Origin: an uncultured Spirochaetales bacterium
Lineage (GTDB): Bacteria > Spirochaetota > Spirochaetia > Sphaerochaetales > Sphaerochaetaceae
Direction of reading: 5' to 3'
Assembly: GCA_949297785.1 (NCBI GenBank)
Contig: CASFTW010000002.1
Location: 1-64,000, forward strand
Length of the DNA: 64,000 nucleotides
Part shown: piece after piece, positions 43,690 to 52,699 of the stretch
How the letters are laid out: each line of letters opens with the position of its first letter
Position numbering within the stretch: position 1 is the first letter of the stretch
Position numbers and translations under genes: made by a program
Notes under the pieces: model-generated
What the model saw: only the letters and a program-made list of their open reading frames with translations
Database searches by the model: none
What the model was told of the DNA's origin: nothing

Positions 43690-44801
43690 GGGATTTTTCA
43701 GCTGTCAGACGTATCGTGATAAAAGTCGGAACCAACCTGCTTTCAGACGGTCAGGGAATAGATGCCGCACGCATAAGAACAATCTGTGCGCAGATAAGCG
43801 AACTGAAGAACATGGGCTATCAGGTGATACTTGTCACGAGCGGTGCAATAGGACTGGGTGCGAAGGAGCTGGGACATAAGAACAAGGTGGTTCATATTCC
43901 GATGCGGCAGGCCTGTGCCGCAATCGGGCAGCCGGTTCTGATGAGCTATTACCGTGAAGCTTTCAGCGAGTTCGGTATAATTCCCGCCCAGGTTCTCCTC
44001 ACACGCAATGACATGAACAACAGGAAAACCTATAACAATCTGCGCTCTTCAGTTGCGACACTTCTGTCGATGGGAGTCGTTCCCGTATTCAATGAAAACG
44101 ACACAGTATCAACTGCGGAAATCGGAACAGCATTCGGCGATAACGACAGAATGAGCGCAATGGTCGCATCCAAGATGGATGCATCCCTCCTCATCCTCCT
44201 GACTGACATAGACGGGCTATATACCGGCAATCCGAAAAAGGACAAGAATGCTGTTCTCATCGGTGAAGTTGATGAGATCACGGACTCCATCATGTCCTTT
44301 GCAAAAGGTGCTGGCAGCACTTTCTCCACAGGGGGGATGAAGACAAAACTGCTTGCGGCACGGATCGCTTCTGTTGCCAACTGCGCGACAGTGATCGCAT
44401 CCGGCTACAGGGACAATGTCCTTGTCGATATACTGAAAGGCTGTGATGTCGGTACATATATCCATCCCTCGATAAGACTGACACAGAGGCAGAGATGGAT
44501 CCTCAACAATTCACATCAGGGTGCGGTCATTATCGATGACGGGGCTGCCGAGGCGCTGAAAAAACACAGAAGTCTGTTACCAAGCGGCGTCACAGGTGTT
44601 TCTGGAGTATTCGAAGAAGGGGATGTCATACAGGTGTTGAGGAGCGACGGATCTCTCTTCGGCAAGGCTGTAAGCGCATTTGACAGCACAGCCATTGCCC
44701 TCATGATGGGCAAGCGTACCGGCGAGATCAGTCCTGAGCACAGAGACTACTGTATATTCCGTCCTGAAGACTTGGTGGTTAATGATGATAGCACATTATA
44801 A
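43686..44801 (+). CDS. proB: Glutamate 5-kinase (ProB) with PUA domain
   Basis: The protein has 371 residues. The amino-acid kinase domain (1-255: IVIKVGTNLL, LVTSGAIGLGAKELG, NENDTVSTAEIGTAFGDND, GGMKTKLLAARIA) is followed by a C-terminal PUA domain (270-365). It catalyses the first, proline-inhibited step of proline synthesis. ATG 43686 overlaps the proA stop. proC is absent from the window. Confidence 0.95.
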   Translation: MRDFSAVRRIVIKVGTNLLSDGQGIDAARIRTICAQISELKNMGYQVILVTSGAIGLGAKELGHKNKVVHIPMRQACAAIGQPVLMSYYREAFSEFGIIPAQVLLTRNDMNNRKTYNNLRSSVATLLSMGVVPVFNENDTVSTAEIGTAFGDNDRMSAMVASKMDASLLILLTDIDGLYTGNPKKDKNAVLIGEVDEITDSIMSFAKGAGSTFSTGGMKTKLLAARIASVANCATVIASGYRDNVLVDILKGCDVGTYIHPSIRLTQRQRWILNNSHQGAVIIDDGAAEALKKHRSLLPSGVTGVSGVFEEGDVIQVLRSDGSLFGKAVSAFDSTAIALMMGKRTGEISPEHRDYCIFRPEDLVVNDDSTL

Positions 44802-45720
44802 AGTGGTACAGAGAAGACAGGATGTGGGAATGAGGATTTCCTCCCTGTACAGACAGCAGCAGCTGTCAATAGGAATACTTGATTCAGGCAGTATCGATGA
44901 GCTTAAAGGTGCCCTTGACTGGTACAGCGCCAACATGAACTGCACCCTGCATGTCATAACGCTTGAAGATACATTTGAAGATGAAGGGCTCGGTGATTCA
45001 TATCCCGACATAACATTCATCTGCTTCAAATCCCTTGTTCCCCTGGGGGAGATGATAAATGCCTTCGCGGCAGAGTGCTATGCCTCATATTTCCTTGTCG
45101 TGAGAAGTGACATGCAGATACTCGGCTTTGACGGCAGCGCACTGCTTCATATAATGGCGGACAAAACACATCCGGCAATGCTGACACCTGTCATGCTCAA
45201 CAGCGATATGGAAGTGCTTCCGACATTAAGGGCTCCGTTTCTGAAAGGAAAGGAGCTTGATCCGCTTTCATTCATGCCTGATATAACACCGGGGACGCTG
45301 AGCGCGAATCTTTATCCGGTCATGGGGCTGGGGCTTTATGACAGGGCACTTTTCCAGAGACTCAGGGGATACGATGAGGAAGTCGGCAGTGAATTCTTCC
45401 AGCTCATGGATTTCGGCAACAGGACGCATCTTTACGGTTTCCCGATTTTCACATGCAGTGATTTTGCGATCCGCTTTCTCAACAAGCATTCCATCATCGA
45501 GGACAGATCGGAATGCGAAGGCATGAACAGAGTGTATACAAAAGCGCTTTCCGTTCACCGCATCGCAGGAAAAAACGTGATTGAGAAATATAAGCCGTAT
45601 GTCGACAAACAGCTGCTGAAGAGTGAGGTGAAGACAAAGCAGATTATCCTTCAGAAAACTGATTACTTCACGCTCATAAAGGAGTGGAAGAGTGGCGCAG
45701 ACGGGGAAGCAAAGCAGTGA
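44782..45720 (+). CDS. Glycosyltransferase-like protein
   Basis: The protein has 312 residues. The Rossmann-like N-terminal half (LSIGILDSGSIDELKGALDWYS…DITFICFKSL) and the middle LVVRSDMQILGFD, with an acidic motif, recall GT-A glycosyltransferases (GT2 type), and GYDEEVGSEFFQLMDFGNRTHLYGF fits their acceptor region. No signal peptide. It overlaps proB by 20 bases and the amidase by four, placing it in a cell-envelope run. Family assignment is tentative. Confidence 0.5.
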   Translation: MMIAHYKVVQRRQDVGMRISSLYRQQQLSIGILDSGSIDELKGALDWYSANMNCTLHVITLEDTFEDEGLGDSYPDITFICFKSLVPLGEMINAFAAECYASYFLVVRSDMQILGFDGSALLHIMADKTHPAMLTPVMLNSDMEVLPTLRAPFLKGKELDPLSFMPDITPGTLSANLYPVMGLGLYDRALFQRLRGYDEEVGSEFFQLMDFGNRTHLYGFPIFTCSDFAIRFLNKHSIIEDRSECEGMNRVYTKALSVHRIAGKNVIEKYKPYVDKQLLKSEVKTKQIILQKTDYFTLIKEWKSGADGEAKQ

Positions 45721-46430
45721 AAAGGACCGTTCTTTTTCTCCTTATCCTCATCCTGTGCCTGCTTGAGGCTGCCGCTGATCCTTTCAGCACGCATGTCTCG
45801 GCTGTGATACTTGATGCCGGGCACGGTGGAAAGGATCCCGGTGCTTCGGCAAACGGTCTGGAAGAAAAAGAACTGACTCTTGAGATTGTCATGAAACTGA
45901 AAGATGAGCTTGAGAAGAGAGGCTATGATGTGACGCTTACCCGAAGTGATGACTCATATCTTGAACTCGGGGAGCGGAGTGATATTGCGAATTCTGCGGA
46001 TTTCGATATAAGCGGCTTTCCCGTGTTCATCTCCATACACATAAACTCGGCTGCATCTGCCTCCGCTTCGGGTTTTGAGGTCTATGTAAAGAGAAGTGAT
46101 CATGATGTTGCAATGCTCTCCGCTTCTTCCGGCGACAAGCTTATGTTCAAATACTCAGACTATGACAACGACAGTCTCAATGATCTTCTCAACAGTGCGA
46201 ATCTCCGTCTTGCATCCCTCATCTGCTCCAGATTCAAAGAGGAATTTCCATCTCTCAGCATGCGGGGTGTGAAAAGCGAGGATTTCTACGTACTGAATAC
46301 AGCCTGGATGCCGGCAGTGCTTGTCGAGGTGCTCTTCATTTCCAATAAGGATGATGCACGCATGATGTCGGACGATGATTTCCAGAGGTCGCTTTCCTCT
46401 GTCATCGCAGACGCGGTTGACAATCTCTGA
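45717..46430 (+). CDS. N-acetylmuramoyl-L-alanine amidase
   Basis: The protein has 237 residues from GTG 45717, chosen because a signal peptide follows directly (KRTVLFLLILILCLLEAAA). The Amidase_3 domain shows the zinc ligands in ILDAGHGGKDPG, the Glu in LEEKELTLEIV, HINS (FISIHINSAASAS) and the C-terminal catalytic Glu in PAVLVEVLFISN. It cleaves the amide bond between sugar and peptide in peptidoglycan, outside the inner membrane. The GTGA start overlaps the preceding stop. Confidence 0.9.
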   Translation: MKRTVLFLLILILCLLEAAADPFSTHVSAVILDAGHGGKDPGASANGLEEKELTLEIVMKLKDELEKRGYDVTLTRSDDSYLELGERSDIANSADFDISGFPVFISIHINSAASASASGFEVYVKRSDHDVAMLSASSGDKLMFKYSDYDNDSLNDLLNSANLRLASLICSRFKEEFPSLSMRGVKSEDFYVLNTAWMPAVLVEVLFISNKDDARMMSDDDFQRSLSSVIADAVDNL

Positions 46431-46473
46431 TACCGCTATTTCCTAAACTCTTCTTATAGGCTATCCTTTCACT

Positions 46474-47493
46474 ATGAGCAGCAGATATCTTGTGCTTCCC
46501 ATGGGGGAAGCTGCGGGAATAAGTCCCGAGCTTATACTAAAAGCCCTGAATGATGAAAAACGCAGGGCTTTCGGCCGTGTGATAGTCGTCGGTGACAAGA
46601 TGCTTTTCAGAAAAGTGTCGAAGGATCTCGATATTCCGCTTCCGTTCACGAGTTTTGTCGAAAGTGATGAGGAGCTTGTCTCCAGCATAGCAGAGGGGGA
46701 GGAAACGATATTCTACAATCTCAGGTGCATTGATCTGGAGAAATTCCGTTACGGACAGCTTTCTGCCGATACCGGCCTTGCCTGTTATGCTGTGACTGCA
46801 AAGGCGGTCAATCTGATACAGAATTCATACGGAAGCGTGCTGGTGACGCCGCCTCTTGATGCGCGTTCCCTTGCCATGGCGGGAGTCGAAACCACAAACT
46901 ACGAATCAATGATATCAACATTAGCCGAGTGCAACAGGGGCATGGCGATGCTTGATGCGGGAGGCGTGAAGATATTCAGCCATACACATCACATGAGCAT
47001 AAGGGATTCCCTTGAGACCATCAGGTTCGAACTGATCCTTGACACAATAATAAGAGTTGACTCCCTGACTCAGGACAAATCCGTATTCGATCTGGACAAA
47101 CCGCTTGCGATCGCCAGTGCGAATCCCATACATGCGGACACGCTTGAGTATGAGAAGGAGGAACTTGAGGCCATAATGCCCGCGGTTGCGAAAGCTTGCG
47201 AGATCGGAATAAACATCATAGGCCCGGTCAGTGCGGATCATCTGATGCACCGTGCCAGCAAAGGTCTTTACCGTGCTGTCATCGCGCTGTTCCATGATCA
47301 GGCCCATATAGCTGCAATGTCTCTGGACTTTGAACATACGGTTACCGTGAACTGGGGATGGCCGTTCCTGGCTGTACGTGTTGACAGAGGATCGATGATA
47401 GAAAGGGCGGGAAAGGGAATCATGAAACCTTATTCCCTTGTTCAGGCGCTGACAGTCGCCCGTCAGTATATAAGCCAGGGAGTGATAAGTTGA
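46474..47493 (+). CDS. pdxA: PdxA-family 4-hydroxythreonine-4-phosphate dehydrogenase homologue
   Basis: The protein has 339 residues. Family motifs: MGEAAGISPELILKAL (usual GDPAGIGPE, here altered), HTHHMSIRDSLETI, GPVSADHLMHRA and HDQAHIAAMSLDF. It would oxidise a phosphorylated hydroxy acid; the motif changes suggest a PdxA2-like paralogue rather than the vitamin B6 enzyme. No ribosome-binding site; TATCCT lies six bases before the ATG, as in other leaderless genes here. The next gene begins at its stop (TTGA). Confidence 0.7.
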   Translation: MSSRYLVLPMGEAAGISPELILKALNDEKRRAFGRVIVVGDKMLFRKVSKDLDIPLPFTSFVESDEELVSSIAEGEETIFYNLRCIDLEKFRYGQLSADTGLACYAVTAKAVNLIQNSYGSVLVTPPLDARSLAMAGVETTNYESMISTLAECNRGMAMLDAGGVKIFSHTHHMSIRDSLETIRFELILDTIIRVDSLTQDKSVFDLDKPLAIASANPIHADTLEYEKEELEAIMPAVAKACEIGINIIGPVSADHLMHRASKGLYRAVIALFHDQAHIAAMSLDFEHTVTVNWGWPFLAVRVDRGSMIERAGKGIMKPYSLVQALTVARQYISQGVIS

Positions 47494-48614
47494 GGAAAAA
47501 GTATCTGATTGTCATCATTGTTCTCATAAGTCTTCTGCTGACTGCCTGCTCGACAAGTGTGCGTGTCGGCTACAACAGACCCAGTGAAATCGATATGGGA
47601 CGCTATAGAAACATAGCTGTCGCATCAGCTGTCCCTTTCAAGGGATTTCAGTCCCCCGGTTTTTATGTGCGCTCTGTTGATGATGTCGCGGCAAGCCATA
47701 CCCACGTGAGAAGTTCTTATGACAGGAGCCTTGCCGATGAGGTTGCTTCTTATGCCACAGGTTCATTTCTGAGAAGTCTTTCCTCAACCGGGTTTTTCAA
47801 CATAACTCCTCCTGAGAAGGCAGACAGGATGATCAGTAAAAACCGCCTTGGCTATTCTATACAGGACGACGTTGAGTATTACGGTATTGATGCCTTTATC
47901 ATCCCTCGTATCGTATCAATGGATGTCAATGAATACCTGTCGTCGGAAAGATACTACTATTACGATTATTCAAGAATTGACGAGAACGGAAAGCCTCTGC
48001 GTCTTGTGGATTACCGGTATTATCTTACGCAGAGTGCCAGCATTGTTTATTCATATACGGTGATTGATGCCCGTACGATGACGGTTTATGTCACGAAGAA
48101 TTTTTCCGACAAGACAGAGGAGACAACTGAAGTCGGCCGTTACGGTTTCAATGCACCTGATCCTGTACTCTACTTCGAGAAGATGATCGACAACATAAGC
48201 CGGATTGCCGCATTCCAGCTTGCTCCGAGCCGTGCCGCTGCCGAGATCGAGCTTATGAGCAACAAGCCTGACAACAAGAGTGCGGATGCTGCATATGATT
48301 ACGTAAAGGACGGCAATATTGCTGCTGCGCAGAAGATATTCCGTGATGTGTGGAGGCAGAGCAGCCACCTGCCTTCGGGCTACAACTATGCTCTTCTTCT
48401 TGCTGTTGAAGGCAATATTGATTCTGCCATCGGTGTTCTTGAAGAGATACAGTCGTCGTATGCGGGAAACGGGGATGTCCTGCACCTGCTGTCTGAACTT
48501 GAGGAAATGAAGAGAAACAATGCGGCGGCTCAGGCCCAGATTGACGGAACTGCCCCGTATGTGAACTACACAGACAGTTCATCAAGCATATTTGCGCTGG
48601 TAATGGGAGACTGA
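47490..48614 (+). CDS. Lipoprotein with TPR-like C-terminus
   Basis: The protein has 374 residues from an unusual TTG at 47490 (GGGAG eight bases upstream; no nearby ATG). The signal peptide has lipobox LLTAC (Cys20). The middle domain (YRNIAVASAVPFKGF…, YYGIDAFIIPRIVSMDV) resembles lipoproteins that report on envelope state. Residues about 265-340 form TPR-like helices (AYDYVKDGNIAAAQKIFRDVW, YNYALLLAVEGNIDSAIGVLEEI). It is membrane-anchored and its function is unknown. Confidence 0.7.
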   Translation: MRKKYLIVIIVLISLLLTACSTSVRVGYNRPSEIDMGRYRNIAVASAVPFKGFQSPGFYVRSVDDVAASHTHVRSSYDRSLADEVASYATGSFLRSLSSTGFFNITPPEKADRMISKNRLGYSIQDDVEYYGIDAFIIPRIVSMDVNEYLSSERYYYYDYSRIDENGKPLRLVDYRYYLTQSASIVYSYTVIDARTMTVYVTKNFSDKTEETTEVGRYGFNAPDPVLYFEKMIDNISRIAAFQLAPSRAAAEIELMSNKPDNKSADAAYDYVKDGNIAAAQKIFRDVWRQSSHLPSGYNYALLLAVEGNIDSAIGVLEEIQSSYAGNGDVLHLLSELEEMKRNNAAAQAQIDGTAPYVNYTDSSSSIFALVMGD

Positions 48615-48617
48615 CTT

Positions 48618-48935
48618 ATGATCATAACAACCATGGATGACGGACTTGAGTTCGTGAAAGACAGAAAATATGCCCACCTTGTATGCGGCGCCTCTCCTGT
48701 GTTCACAGCGAAGCCAAAGAGGTTCAGGGAAGGAGAGGGTGCAAAGCTTTTCGAAACACTCAAGCGGTTTGTGTCATCTTCTGCGTTTGATGCGATTCTG
48801 GTCACGAATGCGGACAAGATGCTTTGCGATGCGGGAAGCGATGCCCTCACATGGATACTTGATCATGCTGAAAATGATGATTCCCTGACACTTGTGCTGA
48901 GCGGAATTGATGAAAACTTAATAAAAATTAAGTAG
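48618..48935 (+). CDS. Conserved-looking protein of unknown function
   Basis: The protein has 105 residues, with GGGAG ten bases upstream of ATG 48618. Alternating β-α pattern (LFETLKRFVSSSAFDAILVTNADKML…SLTLVLSGIDENL) without membrane segments or known motifs. It follows the lipoprotein by three bases and ends before a strong terminator, closing the operon. I do not recognise a family. Confidence 0.6.
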   Translation: MIITTMDDGLEFVKDRKYAHLVCGASPVFTAKPKRFREGEGAKLFETLKRFVSSSAFDAILVTNADKMLCDAGSDALTWILDHAENDDSLTLVLSGIDENLIKIK

Positions 48936-48985
48936 TTTTAAGAAAAAAAATATTAATAATAGCCTGAAATAGGAAATGAAAACAG

Positions 48986-49027
48986 AAAATGAAGGTAAAA
49001 TGCGCTGATTTACCTTCATTTTTCATT
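48986..49027 (+). terminator. Rho-independent terminator
   Basis: AAAATGAAGGTAAA (48986-48999) and TTTACCTTCATTTT (49009-49022) form a perfect 14-bp stem with a nine-base loop, followed by T-rich sequence. It closes the operon ending at 48935. Confidence 0.85.
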
Positions 49028-49083
49028 ATTTCCTGTACTTTTCAGGCTCTTCTTTGGCCTGTCGGCACATGTGATATTTTTTC

Positions 49084-49113
49084 TTGCTTTTTTATGCAGG
49101 CAGAAATTAAACT
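49084..49113 (+). promoter_or_regulatory. Leaderless-type promoter of the PHP phosphatase gene
   Basis: TTGCTT (49084-49089), 18 bases, TAAACT (49108-49113), then six bases to ATG 49120. There is no Shine-Dalgarno. Confidence 0.5.
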
Positions 49114-49119
49114 GGTTTT

Positions 49120-49770
49120 ATGACCGTGATAGACATCCATACGCATCTGTTGCCGAAAGTCGATGACAGCAGAATGAAGAAACACAAGTTCTCATCGATG
49201 ATGGCCAGATACAAGGAAGCAGGAATAGACAGAATAGTCTTTTCTCCGCATATTGATGATCCATATGTGGATACGAAAAGGGATAAGATAGAGAGCACTT
49301 TCGAATGGGCAAGGGACAAGGCCGCGAGGGCCGGCATTGAATGCACTCTGGGCAGTGAATTCTACATCCGGGACCAGAAGGAACTCGGCTTCATACCTCA
49401 TTTCGGCACGCATGTGCTGTGCGAGACCGATCCGACATTCGCTCCCCCTTCCTATCTTGATACGGTAAGAAAGATCAGGGAGAAAGGCTATACTGTCATA
49501 CTTGCACATGTGGAGCGCTATAAATTCCTCACTCCGGAATGCGATCTTTTTCAGATCCTCCATGAGGAACTCTGCTGCATGGTACAGGTGAATGCAAGGG
49601 GAGCCAGAACTGAAAACGGACGTCTCTGGATGAAAAGCGGTCTTGTCGATTTTCTGGCGACGGATAATCACGGAGAGGAATCTCTTCCCCTTGAACTCTA
49701 CGAGATACTCGGCCAGTATCCGTATGTCGCAAGAAAGATGGATGCGTTCGTCCGGAACAATCTGGACTGA
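49120..49770 (+). CDS. PHP-type tyrosine phosphatase, CpsB/CapC family
   Basis: The protein has 216 residues. PHP metal-binding motifs: DIHTHLLPKVDDS, VFSPHIDDPY, GSEFYI, ILAHVERY and FLATDNHGEE. The family dephosphorylates tyrosine kinases of capsule or exopolysaccharide assembly; here no kinase is adjacent. It is a single-gene unit with a leaderless start and its own hairpin terminator. Confidence 0.8.
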   Translation: MTVIDIHTHLLPKVDDSRMKKHKFSSMMARYKEAGIDRIVFSPHIDDPYVDTKRDKIESTFEWARDKAARAGIECTLGSEFYIRDQKELGFIPHFGTHVLCETDPTFAPPSYLDTVRKIREKGYTVILAHVERYKFLTPECDLFQILHEELCCMVQVNARGARTENGRLWMKSGLVDFLATDNHGEESLPLELYEILGQYPYVARKMDAFVRNNLD

Positions 49771-49785
49771 CAGATAAAGTAAATT

Positions 49786-49806
49786 AAATGGGTGCGGCCC
49801 ATTTTT
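49786..49806 (+). terminator. Short hairpin terminator
   Basis: AAATGGG (49786-49792) and CCCATTT (49798-49804) around TGCGG, followed by TTT. It lies just before the ribosome-binding site of the rloA-like gene, so it could also act as an attenuator. Confidence 0.55.
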
Positions 49807-49819
49807 AGGAGGTAAGCAT

Positions 49820-51061
49820 ATGCTGCTGAATATGACTATTGCGAACTTCAAGTCCGTAAAGTCCCCTCAGAAAATCAGTTTTGAGGCACTGAGGGATAAC
49901 CGCCTTCCTGAAAGCAAGGTTGTTGTCATCAACGACAAGCTGAAGGCAATCAAGACAAGCGCGATCATCGGTCCCAACGGTGCAGGAAAAAGCTCATTTG
50001 TCCGTGCGCTTGAAGTACTGAACAGAGTTGTGACCAGTCCTGATGAGAATGAGAATCCTCTGGCAGGTGCTCTCTCCGGCACGGTTTTCGCATACGGTGT
50101 CGAGAAGACGAAGCCGGCAGAGATTGAAATCGAGGTCCTGCTTTCGAAGGGCGACTACAGTGAGGAGAATCCGACCGTCATCGCACGTTACCGCTTCGTC
50201 GCAAACAAGGACAGGATCTATGAAGAGACTCTCTACCATATAGTCAACGGTTCAAAGAAACTCATGTTTGAACGCAAGTATGTGGAAGAAGAGAACGCCT
50301 ATGCTTACCGCTACGGCAAGATGTACAGAGGCGAGAAGAAGCGCCTTGCCGGCAAGATTGCCGATACGGCAAGCTTCCTCGGAATGGCTGCCAGAAAGGG
50401 AGGAGAGACCTGTTCAATGCTCTATTCCTGGTTCACTGACAGTCTGCATATCCTGCCGATGGGCGTGTCCTCTGCAACGGAAAACTATATCGCACAGATG
50501 CTCACAATGCATCCGAGCTGGAGGGAGCAGCTTTCCAACTTCTTCTGGGCTGTCGATATCACGGATATACGCCGCGTGGGTGTCAGGGAAGACGGAAAGG
50601 TCGTATTCACACACGTCTACATCAATGACAAGAAGGCTGACGGTTATTCAAACCTCTTCACTCTTGAATCCCTTTCCCTCAGACGTCTGACGGCTCTGGC
50701 GGTTGCTTTCTTTGAATGCTTCACAAGTCACAAGACGCTTGTTGTTGATGACTTCGGCATGCTGCTTCATCCGGATGTACTCTGTCATATCGTTGAGATT
50801 TTCGAAGCCTGCAACAAGGAAAGCCAGATGCTTGTCGTCGACTGCAATCCGTCCCTGCTCAAGGAAGGCCTGCTCCGCCGTGACGGTATCTGGTTCGCAC
50901 AGAAGAACCATGAGTCAAGCACCGAGTACTACTCGCTTGCCGATTTCAAGGCTTCACGCGGCAAGGCCAATACGAGAGAGAAGTATCTGCAGGGTGCATA
51001 CGGTTCTCTGCCTATTACCAGCGAGTTCTATTTCGTTAATGATGAAAAGGAGGCTGACTGA
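49820..51061 (+). CDS. RloA-like AAA15 ATPase
   Basis: The protein has 413 residues. ABC/SMC-like ATPase: N-terminal MTIANFKSVKSPQKISFEAL, Walker A IIGPNGAGKSSF (50-60), and the late Walker B/D-loop LVVDDFGMLLHPDVLCHI. This is the RloA/OLD-like AAA15 family, which pairs with RloB or TOPRIM proteins in abortive infection. GGAGG precedes the ATG. It overlaps the RloB-like gene by one base (ATGA). The GC level matches the core genes around it, so it is an old resident rather than a recent arrival. Confidence 0.8.
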   Translation: MLLNMTIANFKSVKSPQKISFEALRDNRLPESKVVVINDKLKAIKTSAIIGPNGAGKSSFVRALEVLNRVVTSPDENENPLAGALSGTVFAYGVEKTKPAEIEIEVLLSKGDYSEENPTVIARYRFVANKDRIYEETLYHIVNGSKKLMFERKYVEEENAYAYRYGKMYRGEKKRLAGKIADTASFLGMAARKGGETCSMLYSWFTDSLHILPMGVSSATENYIAQMLTMHPSWREQLSNFFWAVDITDIRRVGVREDGKVVFTHVYINDKKADGYSNLFTLESLSLRRLTALAVAFFECFTSHKTLVVDDFGMLLHPDVLCHIVEIFEACNKESQMLVVDCNPSLLKEGLLRRDGIWFAQKNHESSTEYYSLADFKASRGKANTREKYLQGAYGSLPITSEFYFVNDEKEAD

Positions 51062-51690
51062 TGGCTACACGCAAAAGAAACAGTACGGAATCAAGAAGGA
51101 CATTGCTCCTTGTTACAGCCACTGAAGCTGAAGCTCTCTTCTTTTCCCAGATGAGAAAGGACTGCCGCTACGGCAATCTTACCGTCGTATGTGCAGGCGC
51201 GAAGGACCTCAAGCATCTGATAAGTTTCACCTCAAAGGAAAAGAACAGGAAGAAATATGATGTTGCATTCGCACTTTTCGGTTTTGACGATGTGAATACA
51301 AACGCAGAAGAAGTCAGGGCCGCAGAGGAGATGTGCACAGGAAAGAGAATCCAGCTCTGCTATTTCAATCCTGGCTTCTCGCTCTGGCTTTACATGCACC
51401 TTGGAAAGCCTCAGCAGTTCATAGCTGATGCATCTGTATTCGAAAATGAAGTCAGGAAGGCGATCCCCGGTCTGGAATGGACTCCGGAATACCTTCTCAC
51501 GGACGGGCTGAATCTTCATATGAAGCTTTTCCCGCGTCATTCGCTTGCCGACCAGAATGCAAGAGACTACAACAAGCTTGCGATTCAGGCGACAGGAGAG
51601 AAGGCAACGACCATGCCGGAGCTTAACAAAATGATTACTGAAGTATGCGGACAGGCTGACATGTCTCACAATACAAAGGTATTCAAGTAA
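51061..51690 (+). CDS. rloB: RloB-like TOPRIM-fold protein
   Basis: The protein has 209 residues. The family pattern is an N-terminal basic stretch, then LLLVTATEAEALFFSQM (acidic site with Glu) and VAFALFGFDDVN (paired Asp), followed by CYFNPGFSLWLYMHL, the typical NP.FE.WL-like element. RloB-type proteins are the proposed nuclease partner of RloA-like ATPases. The tight coupling to the ATPase gene supports a two-gene system of the AbiL/RloAB kind. Confidence 0.8.
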   Translation: MATRKRNSTESRRTLLLVTATEAEALFFSQMRKDCRYGNLTVVCAGAKDLKHLISFTSKEKNRKKYDVAFALFGFDDVNTNAEEVRAAEEMCTGKRIQLCYFNPGFSLWLYMHLGKPQQFIADASVFENEVRKAIPGLEWTPEYLLTDGLNLHMKLFPRHSLADQNARDYNKLAIQATGEKATTMPELNKMITEVCGQADMSHNTKVFK

Positions 51691-51693
51691 GGT

Positions 51694-52605
51694 ATGGAAG
51701 CCAGCATTGCACTGCTTACTGAAAGCTTGGCCCTATGCATCATAAGCATTGACTTAGGGCTGAGCATTGTTTACAGGAAGCTCATCCGTCATACGCGCTC
51801 GGCGGCGATGATAGTGTTCTGCGCGACCAGCCTGGGGCTCATTTTCTTTCAGCTTATGGATTCCTGGTCCGCTCTGTCATTCTCGCCGCCGGTATACAGC
51901 ATCCTGCGATACATATGGATGGCAATAGTCATTGCGGACGGGGCATTCCTGCTGTCCTTCGTACCTTATTTCACCACATGGATCATTGCCCATCCGTGGA
52001 GAAATCCCTATAAGACGATTTTCTTCATATGTTCTCTTGTTTTCGTAGGGGTAAGCATTGCAGACCTTGTCGTTGACAGTGTCATCCTGAGCTCTCTGAG
52101 CTTCCTGATCTGCCTGTTCGTGATAACTTTCTGTTTGTTTGTCATGCTCAGGAACCGGAAGGGAATAGAGGACAGGGATGTCCGGCACATGATCCTCACG
52201 ATTGTGATAGTCGGTCTGAGCCTGCTTCCCTTCATAATGGCAAGTTTCTTCGTTGACTATATAAGGAGCATCGCATCTCAGGTCATCATACTTGCATATT
52301 CCATAGTCATCCTTGTATTCCTGTTTCTCTCGATCAGCAGGAAACTCAGCGAGGAGAAGGAAATCGTGGACAAGGAAGAGGAGAAGAACGGTTCTGCCGT
52401 TGATCTTTCTCTCTATCATATTACTGACAGGGAGGAGGAAATAATAGGGCTTATCTGCGAAGGCAACACCAATAAGGAGATTGCGCAGAAGCTGTCGCTC
52501 AGCGTGAATACGGTGAGCAATCATATTACGAACATATTCGACAAGACGGGAGTGCGGAGCAGAATCGACCTGCTGAATCTTGTGAGGAGGGGGATCTGGA
52601 ACTGA
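51694..52605 (+). CDS. Membrane-spanning LuxR-type regulator
   Basis: The protein has 303 residues. Seven hydrophobic segments (about 10-230) are followed by a cytosolic linker and a LuxR/GerE HTH (LTDREEEIIGLICEGNTNKEIAQKLSLSVNTVSNHI, then VRSRIDLLNLV). It is probably a membrane sensor whose HTH acts directly on promoters. It follows the RloB-like gene by three bases, so it might be in the same operon, though its targets are unknown. Confidence 0.8.
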   Translation: MEASIALLTESLALCIISIDLGLSIVYRKLIRHTRSAAMIVFCATSLGLIFFQLMDSWSALSFSPPVYSILRYIWMAIVIADGAFLLSFVPYFTTWIIAHPWRNPYKTIFFICSLVFVGVSIADLVVDSVILSSLSFLICLFVITFCLFVMLRNRKGIEDRDVRHMILTIVIVGLSLLPFIMASFFVDYIRSIASQVIILAYSIVILVFLFLSISRKLSEEKEIVDKEEEKNGSAVDLSLYHITDREEEIIGLICEGNTNKEIAQKLSLSVNTVSNHITNIFDKTGVRSRIDLLNLVRRGIWN

Positions 52606-52699
52606 AACGGCTCTCTTTCCCTTTTCAAAGGAGAGTCCCGTCTGTATTTGTTCAATAAAAGGAGGAACTGCCGGGGATTTGCTCACCGGCGGCATTCAG

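Noticed and set aside
49192-49851. 219-residue minus-strand frame opposite the PHP phosphatase gene
   Set aside because: Antisense shadow; the + strand carries the full metal-binding motif set.
51877-52695. 272-residue minus-strand frame opposite the LuxR-type gene
   Set aside because: Antisense shadow of membrane-helix codons; low-complexity His/Tyr-rich product without motifs.
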